Numbered from the stretch's first letter, positions 31,115 to 40,169 are shown. The stretch: DNA of 42,179 nt from Burkholderiaceae bacterium 16 (GCA_000955785.1 JYOD01000134.1:1-42179); one strand, 5' to 3'. The notes: generated by a model from the letters alone, not told the origin. Numbers and translations: made by a program.

Positions 31115-32605
31115 CTACTTCTTCCTGGCGCCGGCGCTCGTCGCATCGAGCGCCTTTGCCGCGGCAAGGTGCTGGGGCACGGCAAGCCCCTGCAGCGCCG
31201 TCGCCGCCGAGACCTGCGCACCTTGCGCGCTGCCGCGCGCGGCGAGATCGTTGCCGTTTGCGAAAACCAGGCGGGTCAGCGCGGCCACCTCGGCATCGGA
31301 GAGGTCGCTTGCCGTGAGGAGCAGCGCCGCGGTCGCGACGGTCCGCACGTCTTGCCGCTGGTTCGCGTAGGCACCGCGCAAGATCGTGTAGGGAAAGTAC
31401 GCGGTCTTCGCACCGGCCAGCGCGGCTATGCCGCGCTCCGAGAGCGGCAACAGCCGCAGCGGCACGTCCTCAAGCGCATCGCGCACGCTGTCCGCCGGCA
31501 CGCCGATGACCTGTATCACGGCGTCGACCTGCTTCTGGCGCAGCGCAACCAGCGCGGCGCCGATGCTCAAGTCCTGGGGCACGATGTCCTTCAGCCCGAG
31601 CCCATGCGCCTCGAGCACGCGTACCGCGGTGACGCGCGACGCGGAGCCCGGTTCACCCATGGCGACCTTGTGGCCGCGCAGGTCCGCCATCGATGCCAGC
31701 GAGTCGTTGGCCCGCACCAGGACATGCACGGCTTCCGGATACAAGCTGCCCACCGCGCGCAGCGAGACGTACGGCCCGTCCGCGGCAAAGGCGCCCTTGC
31801 CCTCATAGGCATCGAGCGCGGCATCGCCCTGCGCAAGCGCAACCGAAACCTTGCCTTCCCGCAGCAGACGCAGATTCTCCTCTCCTCCACGGGTGATCAG
31901 GGGAACTACCCGGACCCTGGTCTCGCTCGCCAGCGCGCGGGCAAAGCGCAAATACTGTCCGTGCTCGGCACCGGCAGCGATCGCGTATCCGTCAGCCGCG
32001 CGCGCCAGCCGTGCGCGTACGCTGGCATAGGCCACCGTAAGCTCTTGCTCGATGGCCGCTTGCTCCGCGGGCGAAGCATCCTTGGGCACGGATTCGATCA
32101 CCTTGCGCATCGCGTCCAGGATGGCGGCGGCGCCTGGCGCCGTGTTGGTGACATAGTCCGGCGCCTCGGCGGGCCGGTAGCCGCCGGAGGTGACCGCGAT
32201 CCACCGGCCCCCCTCGCGCTTGTAGAGCGCGGTACCGTGGGCGCGGATGATGTCTCCCGCCTTGTTGCCGCCCGAGGTAATACCGGAAATGCCCTTCGGG
32301 CCCGCGCCCAGCGCGGAAACCAGGCCGGCGACGCCCGGCGCGTCCCATCCGCCGAAATCAAAGTCGCGCGCGAGCTTCAGTTGCGCATCGAAGTAGACTG
32401 TGCGGCGTGTCTCGCCCGCCGCCTTGGTGTCCGCCTGGGAGCCACGGCGCTCAAGGCTGACCAGTTCCACCGTCCCGGCCGGCAGCGCCTGCACCAGGCG
32501 GTCGTTGACCCCGGCCCGCAGGCTGTCGGCATCCGGGCCGCCGCCGCAGCCGCCCAGGAGGACGGCCAGCACGGCGGCCAGCATCATGGCGATGAGGGCG
32601 CGCAT
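31115..32605 (-). CDS. TAXI-type solute-binding lipoprotein with extra N-terminal region
   Basis: A 496-residue lipoprotein (signal MRALIAMMLAAVLAVLLGGC, lipidated Cys20). The C-terminal 300 residues resemble TAXI-type TRAP solute-binding proteins: YAIAAGAEHGQYLRFARAL, GGEENLRLLREGKVSVALAQ, LRGHKVAMGEPGSASR. These normally bind glutamate-like or other acids in the periplasm. About 170 residues before the TAXI core form an additional domain not recognised here. The ATG at 32605 starts 2 nt after the gltS stop, implying coupling. No TRAP membrane subunit (DctQ/DctM) is encoded; the only transporter beside it is GltS. Function with GltS is inferred. Confidence 0.8.
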   Translation of the reverse strand: MRALIAMMLAAVLAVLLGGCGGGPDADSLRAGVNDRLVQALPAGTVELVSLERRGSQADTKAAGETRRTVYFDAQLKLARDFDFGGWDAPGVAGLVSALGAGPKGISGITSGGNKAGDIIRAHGTALYKREGGRWIAVTSGGYRPAEAPDYVTNTAPGAAAILDAMRKVIESVPKDASPAEQAAIEQELTVAYASVRARLARAADGYAIAAGAEHGQYLRFARALASETRVRVVPLITRGGEENLRLLREGKVSVALAQGDAALDAYEGKGAFAADGPYVSLRAVGSLYPEAVHVLVRANDSLASMADLRGHKVAMGEPGSASRVTAVRVLEAHGLGLKDIVPQDLSIGAALVALRQKQVDAVIQVIGVPADSVRDALEDVPLRLLPLSERGIAALAGAKTAYFPYTILRGAYANQRQDVRTVATAALLLTASDLSDAEVAALTRLVFANGNDLAARGSAQGAQVSAATALQGLAVPQHLAAAKALDATSAGARKK

Positions 32606-32607
32606 GG

Positions 32608-33792
32608 TCAGCCTCCCACGATCGGCAGCGCAAGCCATAGCGTCAGCACCACCGCGTTCATCAGGTCGACGAAGAATGCGCCGACGAGCGGGGCGATCAG
32701 GTAGCTGGTCGGGGCCGGCCCGTACTTTGCGGTGATCGCCTGCATGTTCGCCATGGCGGTCGCGGTGGAACCCATATTGAAGCCAATGAAGGCCGCGGAG
32801 GTGACGGCCGCCTCGTAGTCGCGGCCCATGAAGCGAAAGCAGACAAAGTTGGCGTAGAGGACGAGGAATACCACCTGCATGGCAATGATGACAATGAAAG
32901 GCCCCGCCGACAGCGCCACCTCGATCAGGTCGAGCGCCATCATCGTCATGACGAGGAACAGCGACAGGCACACGTTCGAGATCAGGTCCGTGGCGCGGTC
33001 ATCGAAGCGCAGCCCAATGAATGGACAGAGGTTGCGGATGGCGACGCCCGTCACCATGCACCACAGGAAAGCCGGTATGGTGATCGAGCCGCCGGTGAAC
33101 TGCGCTGCCAGCCACCGGCTGGCTACTACCGCGGCAAAGATGCCGGCGAGGGAGCCGATCGCGCCGACTGTGGCGATTGGCGCCACCGTTTGCATGTCGT
33201 CGCTCGCGGTTTCCTCCGCCCGGGATCGCAGGTGGTATCGCGTGATCAGGAACTGCGCGACCGGGCCGGCGATGATGCCGCCGACAATCAGGCCCAGCGT
33301 CGCCACCGTCATGGACAAGTCCATCACGGACTGCAGGTTGTTCACTTCCGCGAAGCGCTCGGCATAGGCCGCGCCGGTGCCATGGCCGCCCACGAGGGTA
33401 ATCGAGCCACCGACCAGCCCGAAGATCGGGTGCAAGTCCAGAACCTTTGCCATCGCGACGCCGACAGCGTTCTGCGCGACGATGTAGGGCAGCATGATCA
33501 TCAGGAAGATGACAAGCGCCTTGCCTCCCCGGCGAAGCGTGCGCAAGTCCGCGCTCAGCCCCATCCCGCCGAAGAACATCAGCAGCAGCACCGGCTTGAT
33601 GCTCTGGTCGATCGTGACCTTGAAATCCGCGGTTGCCAGGGCCAGCGCGGACAGCACCGCGAAAAGCAGGCCGCCGGTAATGGGATCCGGGATGTTGTAT
33701 CTCGACAGCAGCCCAACCCTGCGATTGACCAGCGCGCCGATGAGTAGCACGACGACGGCCGCCAGCAAGGAGCTCAGGGGATCGAGACTCAT
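32608..33792 (-). CDS. gltS: Sodium/glutamate symporter
   Basis: A 394-residue integral membrane protein of the GltS family (E. coli GltS has 401 residues), which imports glutamate with Na+. Hydrophobic segments run through the whole length (about 10-12). Family marks include LSRYNIPDPITGGLLFA, LLLMFFGGMGLSADL, the GGSITLVGGHGTGAAYAE loop in the first repeat and the matching inner loop ITSAAFIGFNMGSTATAMAN-type segment near 340 (GFNMGSTATAM). It precedes the TAXI lipoprotein by 2 nt and follows the AI-2E-type gene by 67 nt. GltS proteins usually work without a binding protein, so the coupling is unusual. Confidence 0.93.
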   Translation of the reverse strand: MSLDPLSSLLAAVVVLLIGALVNRRVGLLSRYNIPDPITGGLLFAVLSALALATADFKVTIDQSIKPVLLLMFFGGMGLSADLRTLRRGGKALVIFLMIMLPYIVAQNAVGVAMAKVLDLHPIFGLVGGSITLVGGHGTGAAYAERFAEVNNLQSVMDLSMTVATLGLIVGGIIAGPVAQFLITRYHLRSRAEETASDDMQTVAPIATVGAIGSLAGIFAAVVASRWLAAQFTGGSITIPAFLWCMVTGVAIRNLCPFIGLRFDDRATDLISNVCLSLFLVMTMMALDLIEVALSAGPFIVIIAMQVVFLVLYANFVCFRFMGRDYEAAVTSAAFIGFNMGSTATAMANMQAITAKYGPAPTSYLIAPLVGAFFVDLMNAVVLTLWLALPIVGG

Positions 33793-33859
33793 CGGCTATT
33801 CCGTTGGATGTCAGGCAGTTCGCACGAATCCAACGCGACAAGCGGCGAGCCTGGCAGTA

Positions 33860-34963
33860 TCAAACTGGTTTCTGGTCGCCCGGCCCGCTACCGTGGTGCT
33901 GGTCCTCGACCCATTGCCAGAACAACTGATAGCCAACCGCGAGCATCACCGGGCCAATAAACAAGCCAATGACGCCGCCGCTGACCATCCCGCCCAGGGC
34001 GCCGATCAGCACCACCGGCATCGGCACGTCGACACCCCGGCCCAGCAGCAGGGGCTTGAGGACGTTATCGGCCAGCCCCGCAACGAAGACATAGATGGAG
34101 AAGACGATCGTAGCGACGCTGGCACCCTCGGTGGCGATGACGAAGACAATCACCGGGACGGTAATCAGCGTGGCCGGCAGCTGCATGATCCCAAGCAGCA
34201 GCACCCCCAGAGCCAGCAGGCCGGCGGCAGGAATGCCCTTGAGCACGAAGCCGACGCCGATCAGCAGCATCTGGATGAAGGCAATGCCGACCACGCCCTG
34301 GGCAACCGCGCGAATGGTGGAGGTGCACAACGCGGTGATCTGCGGGCCTTTTTCCGGGTTGAAGATGCGCGAGGCAATCTGCACGGCGCTACGGCTGCCC
34401 TCCTCCCCAAAAGCCATGATGACGCCGGCGATGATCAGTGCAAAGACGAATACCAGCAACCCCCTGCCGAGACCCGCGGCCGCGCCCAGCAGCACGAGGC
34501 TGAAGTCCTTGAGCTGAGGCGCGAGCTTCTGCACCAGACCGGTCAGGTCGGTGGCGGCTTGCACCCAGAACGCATACAGCGGCTGCCCCACCAGCGGCCA
34601 TTTGGCTACCGACTCGGCCGGCGGTGGAACCTGGAACTCCCCGCTCTTGACGAGGGCCATGCCATTCTCCACCGACTCCACCATGGCGACGCCCAACAGG
34701 TAGGTCGGCACCATGATGATGCCGATCACGACCAGGATGATCAGCGTGGCGGTGCGGCCGTCCTTGTTGCCCAGCGTCGGCCTGAGTTTCAGCTGCAGTG
34801 GATAGAGGGTGATCGCCAGGATCAGCGACCAGACGACCAGGTCGAAAAACGGACGGAATATCTGGAAGCAGAAAATCACCAGGACAGCGATCAGCCCGGC
34901 ACGGATCAGTACATCGAGCATACCGCGGGACAGCGCCTTCTCGGAAATGGGCGTGGGCAACAT
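33860..34963 (-). CDS. AI-2E-family (PerM-type) membrane protein
   Basis: A 367-residue integral membrane protein of the AI-2E exporter/PerM superfamily. Hydrophobic segments: two near the N-terminus (LIRAGLIAVLVIFCFQIF and FFDLVVWSLILAITLYP), one near residue 75, then a soluble loop with amphipathic region, and a C-terminal bundle (VVGIAFIQMLLIGVGFVLKG, the LLALGVLLLGIMQLP segment, DNVLKPLLLGRGVDVPMPVV). The DNVLKPLLLGR and GGVIGLFIGPV motifs are family hallmarks. Members act in small-molecule export or ion/proton coupling; the substrate here is unknown. It is the first gene of the minus-strand run with gltS, 67 nt apart. Confidence 0.92.
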   Translation of the reverse strand: MLPTPISEKALSRGMLDVLIRAGLIAVLVIFCFQIFRPFFDLVVWSLILAITLYPLQLKLRPTLGNKDGRTATLIILVVIGIIMVPTYLLGVAMVESVENGMALVKSGEFQVPPPAESVAKWPLVGQPLYAFWVQAATDLTGLVQKLAPQLKDFSLVLLGAAAGLGRGLLVFVFALIIAGVIMAFGEEGSRSAVQIASRIFNPEKGPQITALCTSTIRAVAQGVVGIAFIQMLLIGVGFVLKGIPAAGLLALGVLLLGIMQLPATLITVPVIVFVIATEGASVATIVFSIYVFVAGLADNVLKPLLLGRGVDVPMPVVLIGALGGMVSGGVIGLFIGPVMLAVGYQLFWQWVEDQHHGSGPGDQKPV

Positions 34964-35141
34964 CGATTGCCTCCTTGCAGGTCACCGCAAAGGTATCGGG
35001 TCGGAAAGCCAGGCAACGGCATCTCATCCCTGCCGTTACGCCATGTCCGGGCGACACGATACGTCCGGCACGGTCGATGCCGGCATCGGCGCGTTCGCCA
35101 TACGAGGGCAAAAGCCAACCACCCCCCCGATTCGGTGAATT

Positions 35142-35155
35142 CTAGTCTAGGCTAG
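35142..35155. repeat. Triple CTAG at 5-bp spacing
   Basis: CTAG occurs at 35142, 35147 and 35152, exactly 5 bp apart, in the divergent promoter region between the AI-2E-type and patatin-like genes. CTAG is a rare tetramer in many bacterial genomes. It lies about 70 nt upstream of the patatin start, near the expected promoter. Confidence 0.7.
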
Positions 35156-35222
35156 TCAGAATGCCGGGACAACCTCAATGAGTACGCCCCGTAACAATAC
35201 CCGGAGACTGCCCGGAGAATCC

Positions 35223-36707
35223 ATGGTCCGACTGCCGACGCCTGCATTGGTGGTACTTGCGTTTCTGATCGTGCTCGGCGGCTGCGCCAGCCGTCCAGTC
35301 AACCCGCCCATCGCTCACGCCGACCCGGATGCCGGCTATCGGTTCGTCACCCGTCCGCAATACTCGGCAGACAACGAAAACCTGGTGATCCTGGCCTTCT
35401 CGGGCGGCGGGACACGCGCTGCGGCATTCTCGTACGGCGTCCTCGAGTTCCTGCGCAATACCGAAATCGTCGGACCGAAAGGCAACAAGTCTCGCCTGCT
35501 CGACCATGTCGGCGTTATCACCGGCGTATCCGGCGGAAGCTTTACGGCGCTCGCCTATGGCCTCTACGGCGACAAGCTGTTTGACGATTACGAGCAGCGC
35601 TTCCTCAAGCGCGACGTGCAGGGGGAAATTACGTTCCGCACGCTCAATCCGGCCTACTGGCCATCCCTATGGTCGAGCGGCTGGGGCCGCTCGGAACTGG
35701 CATCAGACCTGTACGACGAAATCCTGTTCCATGGCGCGACATTCGGCGACCTCAATCGCGGAGGCGGCCCTTTCATCATCGCCTCCGCCACGGACATCTC
35801 CACGGGCGCCCGCCTGCCCTTTACGCAGACCACATTCGACGTGCTTTGCTCGGATCTGAATGCGGTGAAGCTCTCCCGTGCCGCTGCCGCATCGTCGGCG
35901 GTACCGGTGGTGCTCACGCCCGTTACCCTCAACAACTACGGCGGCACCTGCGGCTACGCCCCCCCCGGCTGGATCAAGCCATTTCTCGACGCCAGCGACC
36001 CGCCCCGGCCGGCCGCCCGCGCGACCCGTCACCTGAAAGAGGAGGCCGAATTCGGGGACAGCGCCAACCGGCCCTACATCCATATCGTGGACGGCGGGGT
36101 GTCGGACAACCTCGGCATGCGCAGCGTGCTGGATTCCCTGGAGGTCATGGAAGCGCTGCATTTGATCGGCCAGCCTTCGCCACTCGACCATACGCGCAGG
36201 ATCGTCGTCTTTGTCGTCAATTCACTGTCCACGCCCAAGACGGCATGGGACAAGTCGGAATCCCCGCCGGGCACGCTGCAGATTCTGGTGAAAGCCACGG
36301 GCGTGCCGATCGACCACTATTCCTACGAGGCGACCGAGTTGTTGAAAGACAGCCAGGCGCGATGGCAGTCCATGCGCCGGGTCCGGGAGTCACGCGCATT
36401 TTCAGCGAACAAGGATGCCGCGGTAGCCACTGCGTTACGCACGCCGGATGCAACGATCTATGCCATCGACGTGTCGTTCGCCCAGTTGACGGACAAGGCG
36501 GAACTGGATTACCTGAACGAACTGCCCACATCGTTTTCCCTGCCGGCCGAGGCTGTCGACCGGCTGCGTGCCGCCGCGGGGAAGATCATCATGGCCTCGC
36601 CCGATTTCAATCGGCTGCTGAAAGATGTCGGCGCCAGGGTCGTCGCCGCCCCGGCGCCAGCAGGCAAAACAACTGGCGAGACAACCGGCGACCACGGTAG
36701 CAAGTAG
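35223..36707 (+). CDS. Patatin-like phospholipase lipoprotein
   Basis: A 494-residue patatin-family serine hydrolase. Lipobox VLGGC lipidates Cys21 and would anchor it to the outer membrane. The oxyanion motif FSGGGTRAA follows, then the nucleophile GVSGGS (Ser103) and the catalytic Asp290 in VDGGVSDN. Such enzymes release fatty acids from lipids. The start at 35223 is favoured because GGAG (35214-35217) precedes it; a start at 35178 would add 15 residues with a poor ribosome site. It is divergent from the AI-2E-type gene and stands alone. A C-terminal Thr/Gly-rich tail of about 30 residues is probably flexible. Confidence 0.9.
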   Translation: MVRLPTPALVVLAFLIVLGGCASRPVNPPIAHADPDAGYRFVTRPQYSADNENLVILAFSGGGTRAAAFSYGVLEFLRNTEIVGPKGNKSRLLDHVGVITGVSGGSFTALAYGLYGDKLFDDYEQRFLKRDVQGEITFRTLNPAYWPSLWSSGWGRSELASDLYDEILFHGATFGDLNRGGGPFIIASATDISTGARLPFTQTTFDVLCSDLNAVKLSRAAAASSAVPVVLTPVTLNNYGGTCGYAPPGWIKPFLDASDPPRPAARATRHLKEEAEFGDSANRPYIHIVDGGVSDNLGMRSVLDSLEVMEALHLIGQPSPLDHTRRIVVFVVNSLSTPKTAWDKSESPPGTLQILVKATGVPIDHYSYEATELLKDSQARWQSMRRVRESRAFSANKDAAVATALRTPDATIYAIDVSFAQLTDKAELDYLNELPTSFSLPAEAVDRLRAAAGKIIMASPDFNRLLKDVGARVVAAPAPAGKTTGETTGDHGSK

Positions 36708-36744
36708 CGCTCATCGGTTGCCTCACCGGCATGCCGCCTGGCAT

Positions 36745-37971
36745 TTAGCCGCCGGCCGGCATGGCAGTGCTTGCGGGAATGCGAGCATTTGGCGCGAGTG
36801 CGGCATACGACAGCGCGGCCGCGCCCAGGAGCGCGCCGGCAGTGCAAACGCCGGACCAGCCCGCATGCGCAAAAATCCACGAGGAAGTCAGCGACCCGGT
36901 GGCCGCGCCGATGAAATTGGCCGTCATGGTCCCTGCGGTCAGGCGGCTGCGCGCTTCCGGATTCAGGCGATAAATGGCACTCAGGTTGGTGACGTGGACA
37001 CCCTGGATGGCCAGATCGAGCAGCAAGATGCCCGCCACCAGCGCCAGCACCGACACCTGGCCGAAGGCGATCGGCAGCCATGACACCAGCAGCAGCACCA
37101 GGCCGATGCCGGTGGACCGGTTGCCGAGCCCGCGATCCGCCATGCGTCCGAAGCGGTTGGCGGCATAGGCGCCGGCGGCGCCAGCCAGCCCGAACAGCCC
37201 GATTGTGGTGTTGGAGTAGGCATAGGGCGGCGCGGCCATTAAGAAGGTCAGCGGCGTCCAGAACATGCCGAACGAGGCGAACAAAAGCGCGCCCAGCAGG
37301 GAACGTGCACGAAACAGGGGCTCATCGGTGTACAGGTGGAAGACGGAAGCGAGCAGGCGCGGGTAACTCAGCCCGGCCGGGTTCTTGTGGCGCGGGAGCA
37401 GGCGCCAGAGCGCCACGGACGTAGCCAGCATCAGCACGGCGGCGACCCAGTAGACCGTGCGCCAGCTACCCAGATCGGCCAGCGCCCCGGCTGCGGCGCG
37501 CGCCAGCAGGATGCCCAGCAGCAGCCCGCTCATCAAGGTGCCCACGACCTTGCCGCGTTCGTGCGGGACGGCCAGCGTGGAGGCAAAGGGAATCAGCACC
37601 TGCCCCACTACCGACAGGCTGCCGGCAACGGCGGTGCCGAGCATGACGAGGGCGAGACTGCTCGCGAATGCCGTTATCAGCAGGCCGCAAGCGGACAGGA
37701 CAGTCATCAGGACGATCAGGCTGCGCCGTTCGATCATGTCACCCAGCGGCACCAGCAGAATGAGCCCGGCGGCATAGCTCAGCTGGGCTACGGTAACGAT
37801 GCCGCCGGCCGCCGTGGTGGACAGCCCGAATTGTGCGCCGATGCTGTGCAGCAGGGGCTGCGCATAGTAATTGCTGGCCACGGCCAGCCCGATGGCCACC
37901 GACATCAGCAGCACGATGATCGAACTCAGGCGCGGCGCCTTCACAGGGTCACCTTGGGGCATGGGGCTCAC
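36745..37971 (-). CDS. MFS transporter (drug:H+ antiporter type)
   Basis: A 408-residue major facilitator with about 12 hydrophobic segments. NYYAQPLLHSIGAQFGLS near the first helix and LLVPLGDMIERRSLIVLMT (the conserved loop 2-3 motif, with G.D..ERR) mark the family; in these proteins the motif DRxGRR is often varied. It resembles the YwfA/NepI-like export group; the substrate is unknown. It is divergent from the LysR gene at 38113, which may control it. The region between contains a -10-like TATAAT. Confidence 0.9.
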   Translation of the reverse strand: MSPMPQGDPVKAPRLSSIIVLLMSVAIGLAVASNYYAQPLLHSIGAQFGLSTTAAGGIVTVAQLSYAAGLILLVPLGDMIERRSLIVLMTVLSACGLLITAFASSLALVMLGTAVAGSLSVVGQVLIPFASTLAVPHERGKVVGTLMSGLLLGILLARAAAGALADLGSWRTVYWVAAVLMLATSVALWRLLPRHKNPAGLSYPRLLASVFHLYTDEPLFRARSLLGALLFASFGMFWTPLTFLMAAPPYAYSNTTIGLFGLAGAAGAYAANRFGRMADRGLGNRSTGIGLVLLLVSWLPIAFGQVSVLALVAGILLLDLAIQGVHVTNLSAIYRLNPEARSRLTAGTMTANFIGAATGSLTSSWIFAHAGWSGVCTAGALLGAAALSYAALAPNARIPASTAMPAGG

Positions 37972-38065
37972 GGCAGTTTCCCGTTTCCTTGAAAAACCGA
38001 CAACGTATTCCAGCCGCGCCGGGCCAGCAATTCAGGATTCCCGATTTTTATTATCTCGAAAACCT

Positions 38066-38071
38066 TATAAT
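38066..38071 (+). promoter_or_regulatory. -10-like TATAAT upstream of the LysR gene
   Basis: A perfect TATAAT lies 41 nt upstream of the LysR-type GTG start in the divergent promoter region. The expected -35 region is only AT-rich (ATTTTT), with no good TTGACA, which suggests that activator binding is needed. Shown as a candidate. Confidence 0.4.
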
Positions 38072-38112
38072 GCCGCCTTCTCGCTGGCGAATTTTCTATG
38101 TAAGGGATCAAC

Positions 38113-39081
38113 GTGGAGCGGCGTATCGCGCTGGATCAACTTGACTTCCGGCTGCTCAACGCCTTTATTGCCATCTTTCGTGAGCGGCATGTGGGGCGCG
38201 CCGCCGACGCATTGGGCATGTCGCAGCCAACGATGTCGACGCTGCTGGCGCGCTTGCGCCAGGTCTCGGGGGATCCGCTGTTTATTCGTAGCGCCCAGGG
38301 CATGCAGCCTACGGCGCTGGCACGCGAGTGGGCAACGCCGGTGGCAACGGCGCTGGCGGCGCTGGAGTCCGCCCTTAACGCGCCCTCGGGCTTCGATCCC
38401 GCAACGTCGCAACGCACCTTCACCGTGTATATGACGGACGTCGGCCAGGCGCTGATGCTTAACCGGCTGATATCCCGCATCGAGGCGCAAGCCCCCGGCG
38501 TGCGTATCCGGGCGGTCAGCACCTGGGAGGGGACGCTGGCGGACCGGCTCGACGACGGCAGCATCGATATTGCCTTCGGCTGGATTCCGCAGCTCAAGGC
38601 GCGCAAGACGAGTTCGCTGCTCTTCAAGGACAGGTATGTTGGGATACATGACGCCGCCCTGCCCCTGGCGAGCAGCACGCATGAGCCGCCCCGCTATGCG
38701 GTGGCGGATGTTCCCAACTCGGCGCACCAGATTGTCATCGAGCGCTTCCAGTTGCACGGCATCACGCCCGTGCTGACCGCGCCCAACTTCTTTATGCTGG
38801 CGGAAGTGCTCGCCGGTACGTCTCTCACGGCGGCGGTTCCGGAGCGGCTGGCGCGCCTTCTGGCCCGGCAACGGCGCACGGCATTGCGGATCGTCGAACT
38901 TCCTCACAAGCTGCCCGTGATTACCATCCGCTTGCATTGGTCCGCCCGGACATGGCGCGATGAGGGCATTGACTGGCTGCGCAGCCAGGTGATCGAGAGC
39001 GCCAGGGATTTCCCGCCGAATTTCCCGCCGATAGACGATGCTCGCGACAGCGCCCTGATCGCCGGAAAGCCAAAAAAGTGA
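38113..39081 (+). CDS. LysR-family transcriptional regulator
   Basis: A 322-residue LysR-type regulator. The N-terminal winged helix-turn-helix is LDFRLLNAFIAIFRERHVGR and AADALGMSQPTMSTLLARLR with DPLFIRSAQGMQPTALA following; the effector domain starts near residue 90 (RTFTVYMTDVGQALMLNRLI). The start is a GTG at 38113 with GGGA 5 nt upstream. This start gives the standard LysR N-terminus. It is divergent from the MFS gene 141 nt away, the classic arrangement in which a LysR protein controls its neighbour (inference). Confidence 0.92.
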   Translation: MERRIALDQLDFRLLNAFIAIFRERHVGRAADALGMSQPTMSTLLARLRQVSGDPLFIRSAQGMQPTALAREWATPVATALAALESALNAPSGFDPATSQRTFTVYMTDVGQALMLNRLISRIEAQAPGVRIRAVSTWEGTLADRLDDGSIDIAFGWIPQLKARKTSSLLFKDRYVGIHDAALPLASSTHEPPRYAVADVPNSAHQIVIERFQLHGITPVLTAPNFFMLAEVLAGTSLTAAVPERLARLLARQRRTALRIVELPHKLPVITIRLHWSARTWRDEGIDWLRSQVIESARDFPPNFPPIDDARDSALIAGKPKK

Positions 39082-39162
39082 CGGGCCAATCCAGCTTATG
39101 ACAGAATATATGCCCCCTGGTCACACCGGAAATGACGTTGCGGTCCGGACGTCGACGCACCC

Positions 39163-40161
39163 TTGAGTCAGATTTCTGGCACGGTTCCCATTTCGCTGGT
39201 CAACGGCTTCCTGTCGGGCGCGGATCCCGCCGCCATCGAACGGCTGGCGGAGTGCTCCGGCATCCCCCACGGCTTGCTGCGCCGCCCTGGCTCCCGCGTG
39301 ACCGAGGAGCAGTTCTCCACGCTCTACCGCCTGCTCGCGACCGAACTGGACGACGAGATGCCGGGCATCTTCAGCCGCCCCTTGCGCAACGGCACGCTGA
39401 AATACCTGTGCCTGAGCCTGCTCGACGCCCCGCGGCTGGAAGTCGCGCTGCACCGGTTCGGCCAGTTCTTCCACCTGATCCTGGATGATTTCCGGCTGGA
39501 GTCGGGCCGCGACGGCGAAGGCGGCTGGGTCGCCATGGTGGCGGATCCGGCTGGCCCCGGCGTGACGGAACTCGGCCGCGAACTCATCATGAAGCTGGTG
39601 CACGGCATTGCCTCATGGCTGGTGGCGAAGCGGATCCCGCTGATCGCGGCGGAGTTCGATTTCGCGCGTCCCGCGCACGCAACGGACTACCTTTTTCTCT
39701 TTCCGGGGCCGGTTCAGTTCGGTAGCGCACAGACACGCATGCGCTTCGAAGCGGCTTACCTCGATATGCCCATGCGGCAACGCAAGGCCGACCTGCAGAG
39801 ATTCCTGGCGCGCGCGCCGGAAGACTGGATCTTCGTCTCCTTCGCCGATCAGATGGTTTGCCACCGGGTCCGGCAATTCCTCGCCGATTGCCTTCCCGCC
39901 ATGCCGACGCTGGAAGTGGTTGCCCAGGACCTGCACTATTCCGTGCGCACGCTTTGCCGGCGGCTTGCGGACGAAGGCACGACGTTCCAGGCGATCAAGG
40001 ATGACGTCCGGCGCGATATCGCGATCCAGCGGCTCACGCGCTCGCCCGACGCCATCGCGGCTATCGCGTATGACGTCGGCTTCGACAACCCGACCGCGTT
40101 CCATCGCGCTTTCCGGCACTGGACCGGCAGCACGCCCAAGGCCTACCGCGGCATGGCCTGA
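39163..40161 (+). CDS. AraC-family regulator (arabinose-binding-domain OruR/ArgR-like type)
   Basis: A 332-residue AraC-type regulator. The N-terminal 180 residues are the 'Arabinose_bd' type domain found in OruR-like proteins (PISLVNGFLSGADPAAIERL; FGQFFHLILDDFRLESGRDG; ELIMKLVHGIASWLVAKRIP). The DNA-binding part at the C-terminus has MPTLEVVAQDLHYSVRTLCR and AIAAIAYDVGFDNPTAFHRA. An in-frame stop at 39133 and the absence of ATG/GTG before the domain point to the TTG at 39163 as start; no clear Shine-Dalgarno was seen. Its neighbours, the acyl-CoA ligase (convergent) and acyl-CoA dehydrogenase, are likely targets (inference). Confidence 0.9.
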   Translation: MSQISGTVPISLVNGFLSGADPAAIERLAECSGIPHGLLRRPGSRVTEEQFSTLYRLLATELDDEMPGIFSRPLRNGTLKYLCLSLLDAPRLEVALHRFGQFFHLILDDFRLESGRDGEGGWVAMVADPAGPGVTELGRELIMKLVHGIASWLVAKRIPLIAAEFDFARPAHATDYLFLFPGPVQFGSAQTRMRFEAAYLDMPMRQRKADLQRFLARAPEDWIFVSFADQMVCHRVRQFLADCLPAMPTLEVVAQDLHYSVRTLCRRLADEGTTFQAIKDDVRRDIAIQRLTRSPDAIAAIAYDVGFDNPTAFHRAFRHWTGSTPKAYRGMA

Positions 40162-40169
40162 GCGCCCGG

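Noticed and set aside
31169..35155. Long plus-strand open frames (511 and 553 codons) opposite the TAXI, gltS and AI-2E-type genes
   Set aside because: Antisense shadows; low-complexity His/Gln/Arg/Asp-rich translations without domains, while the minus-strand genes have signal peptide, membrane segments and motifs.
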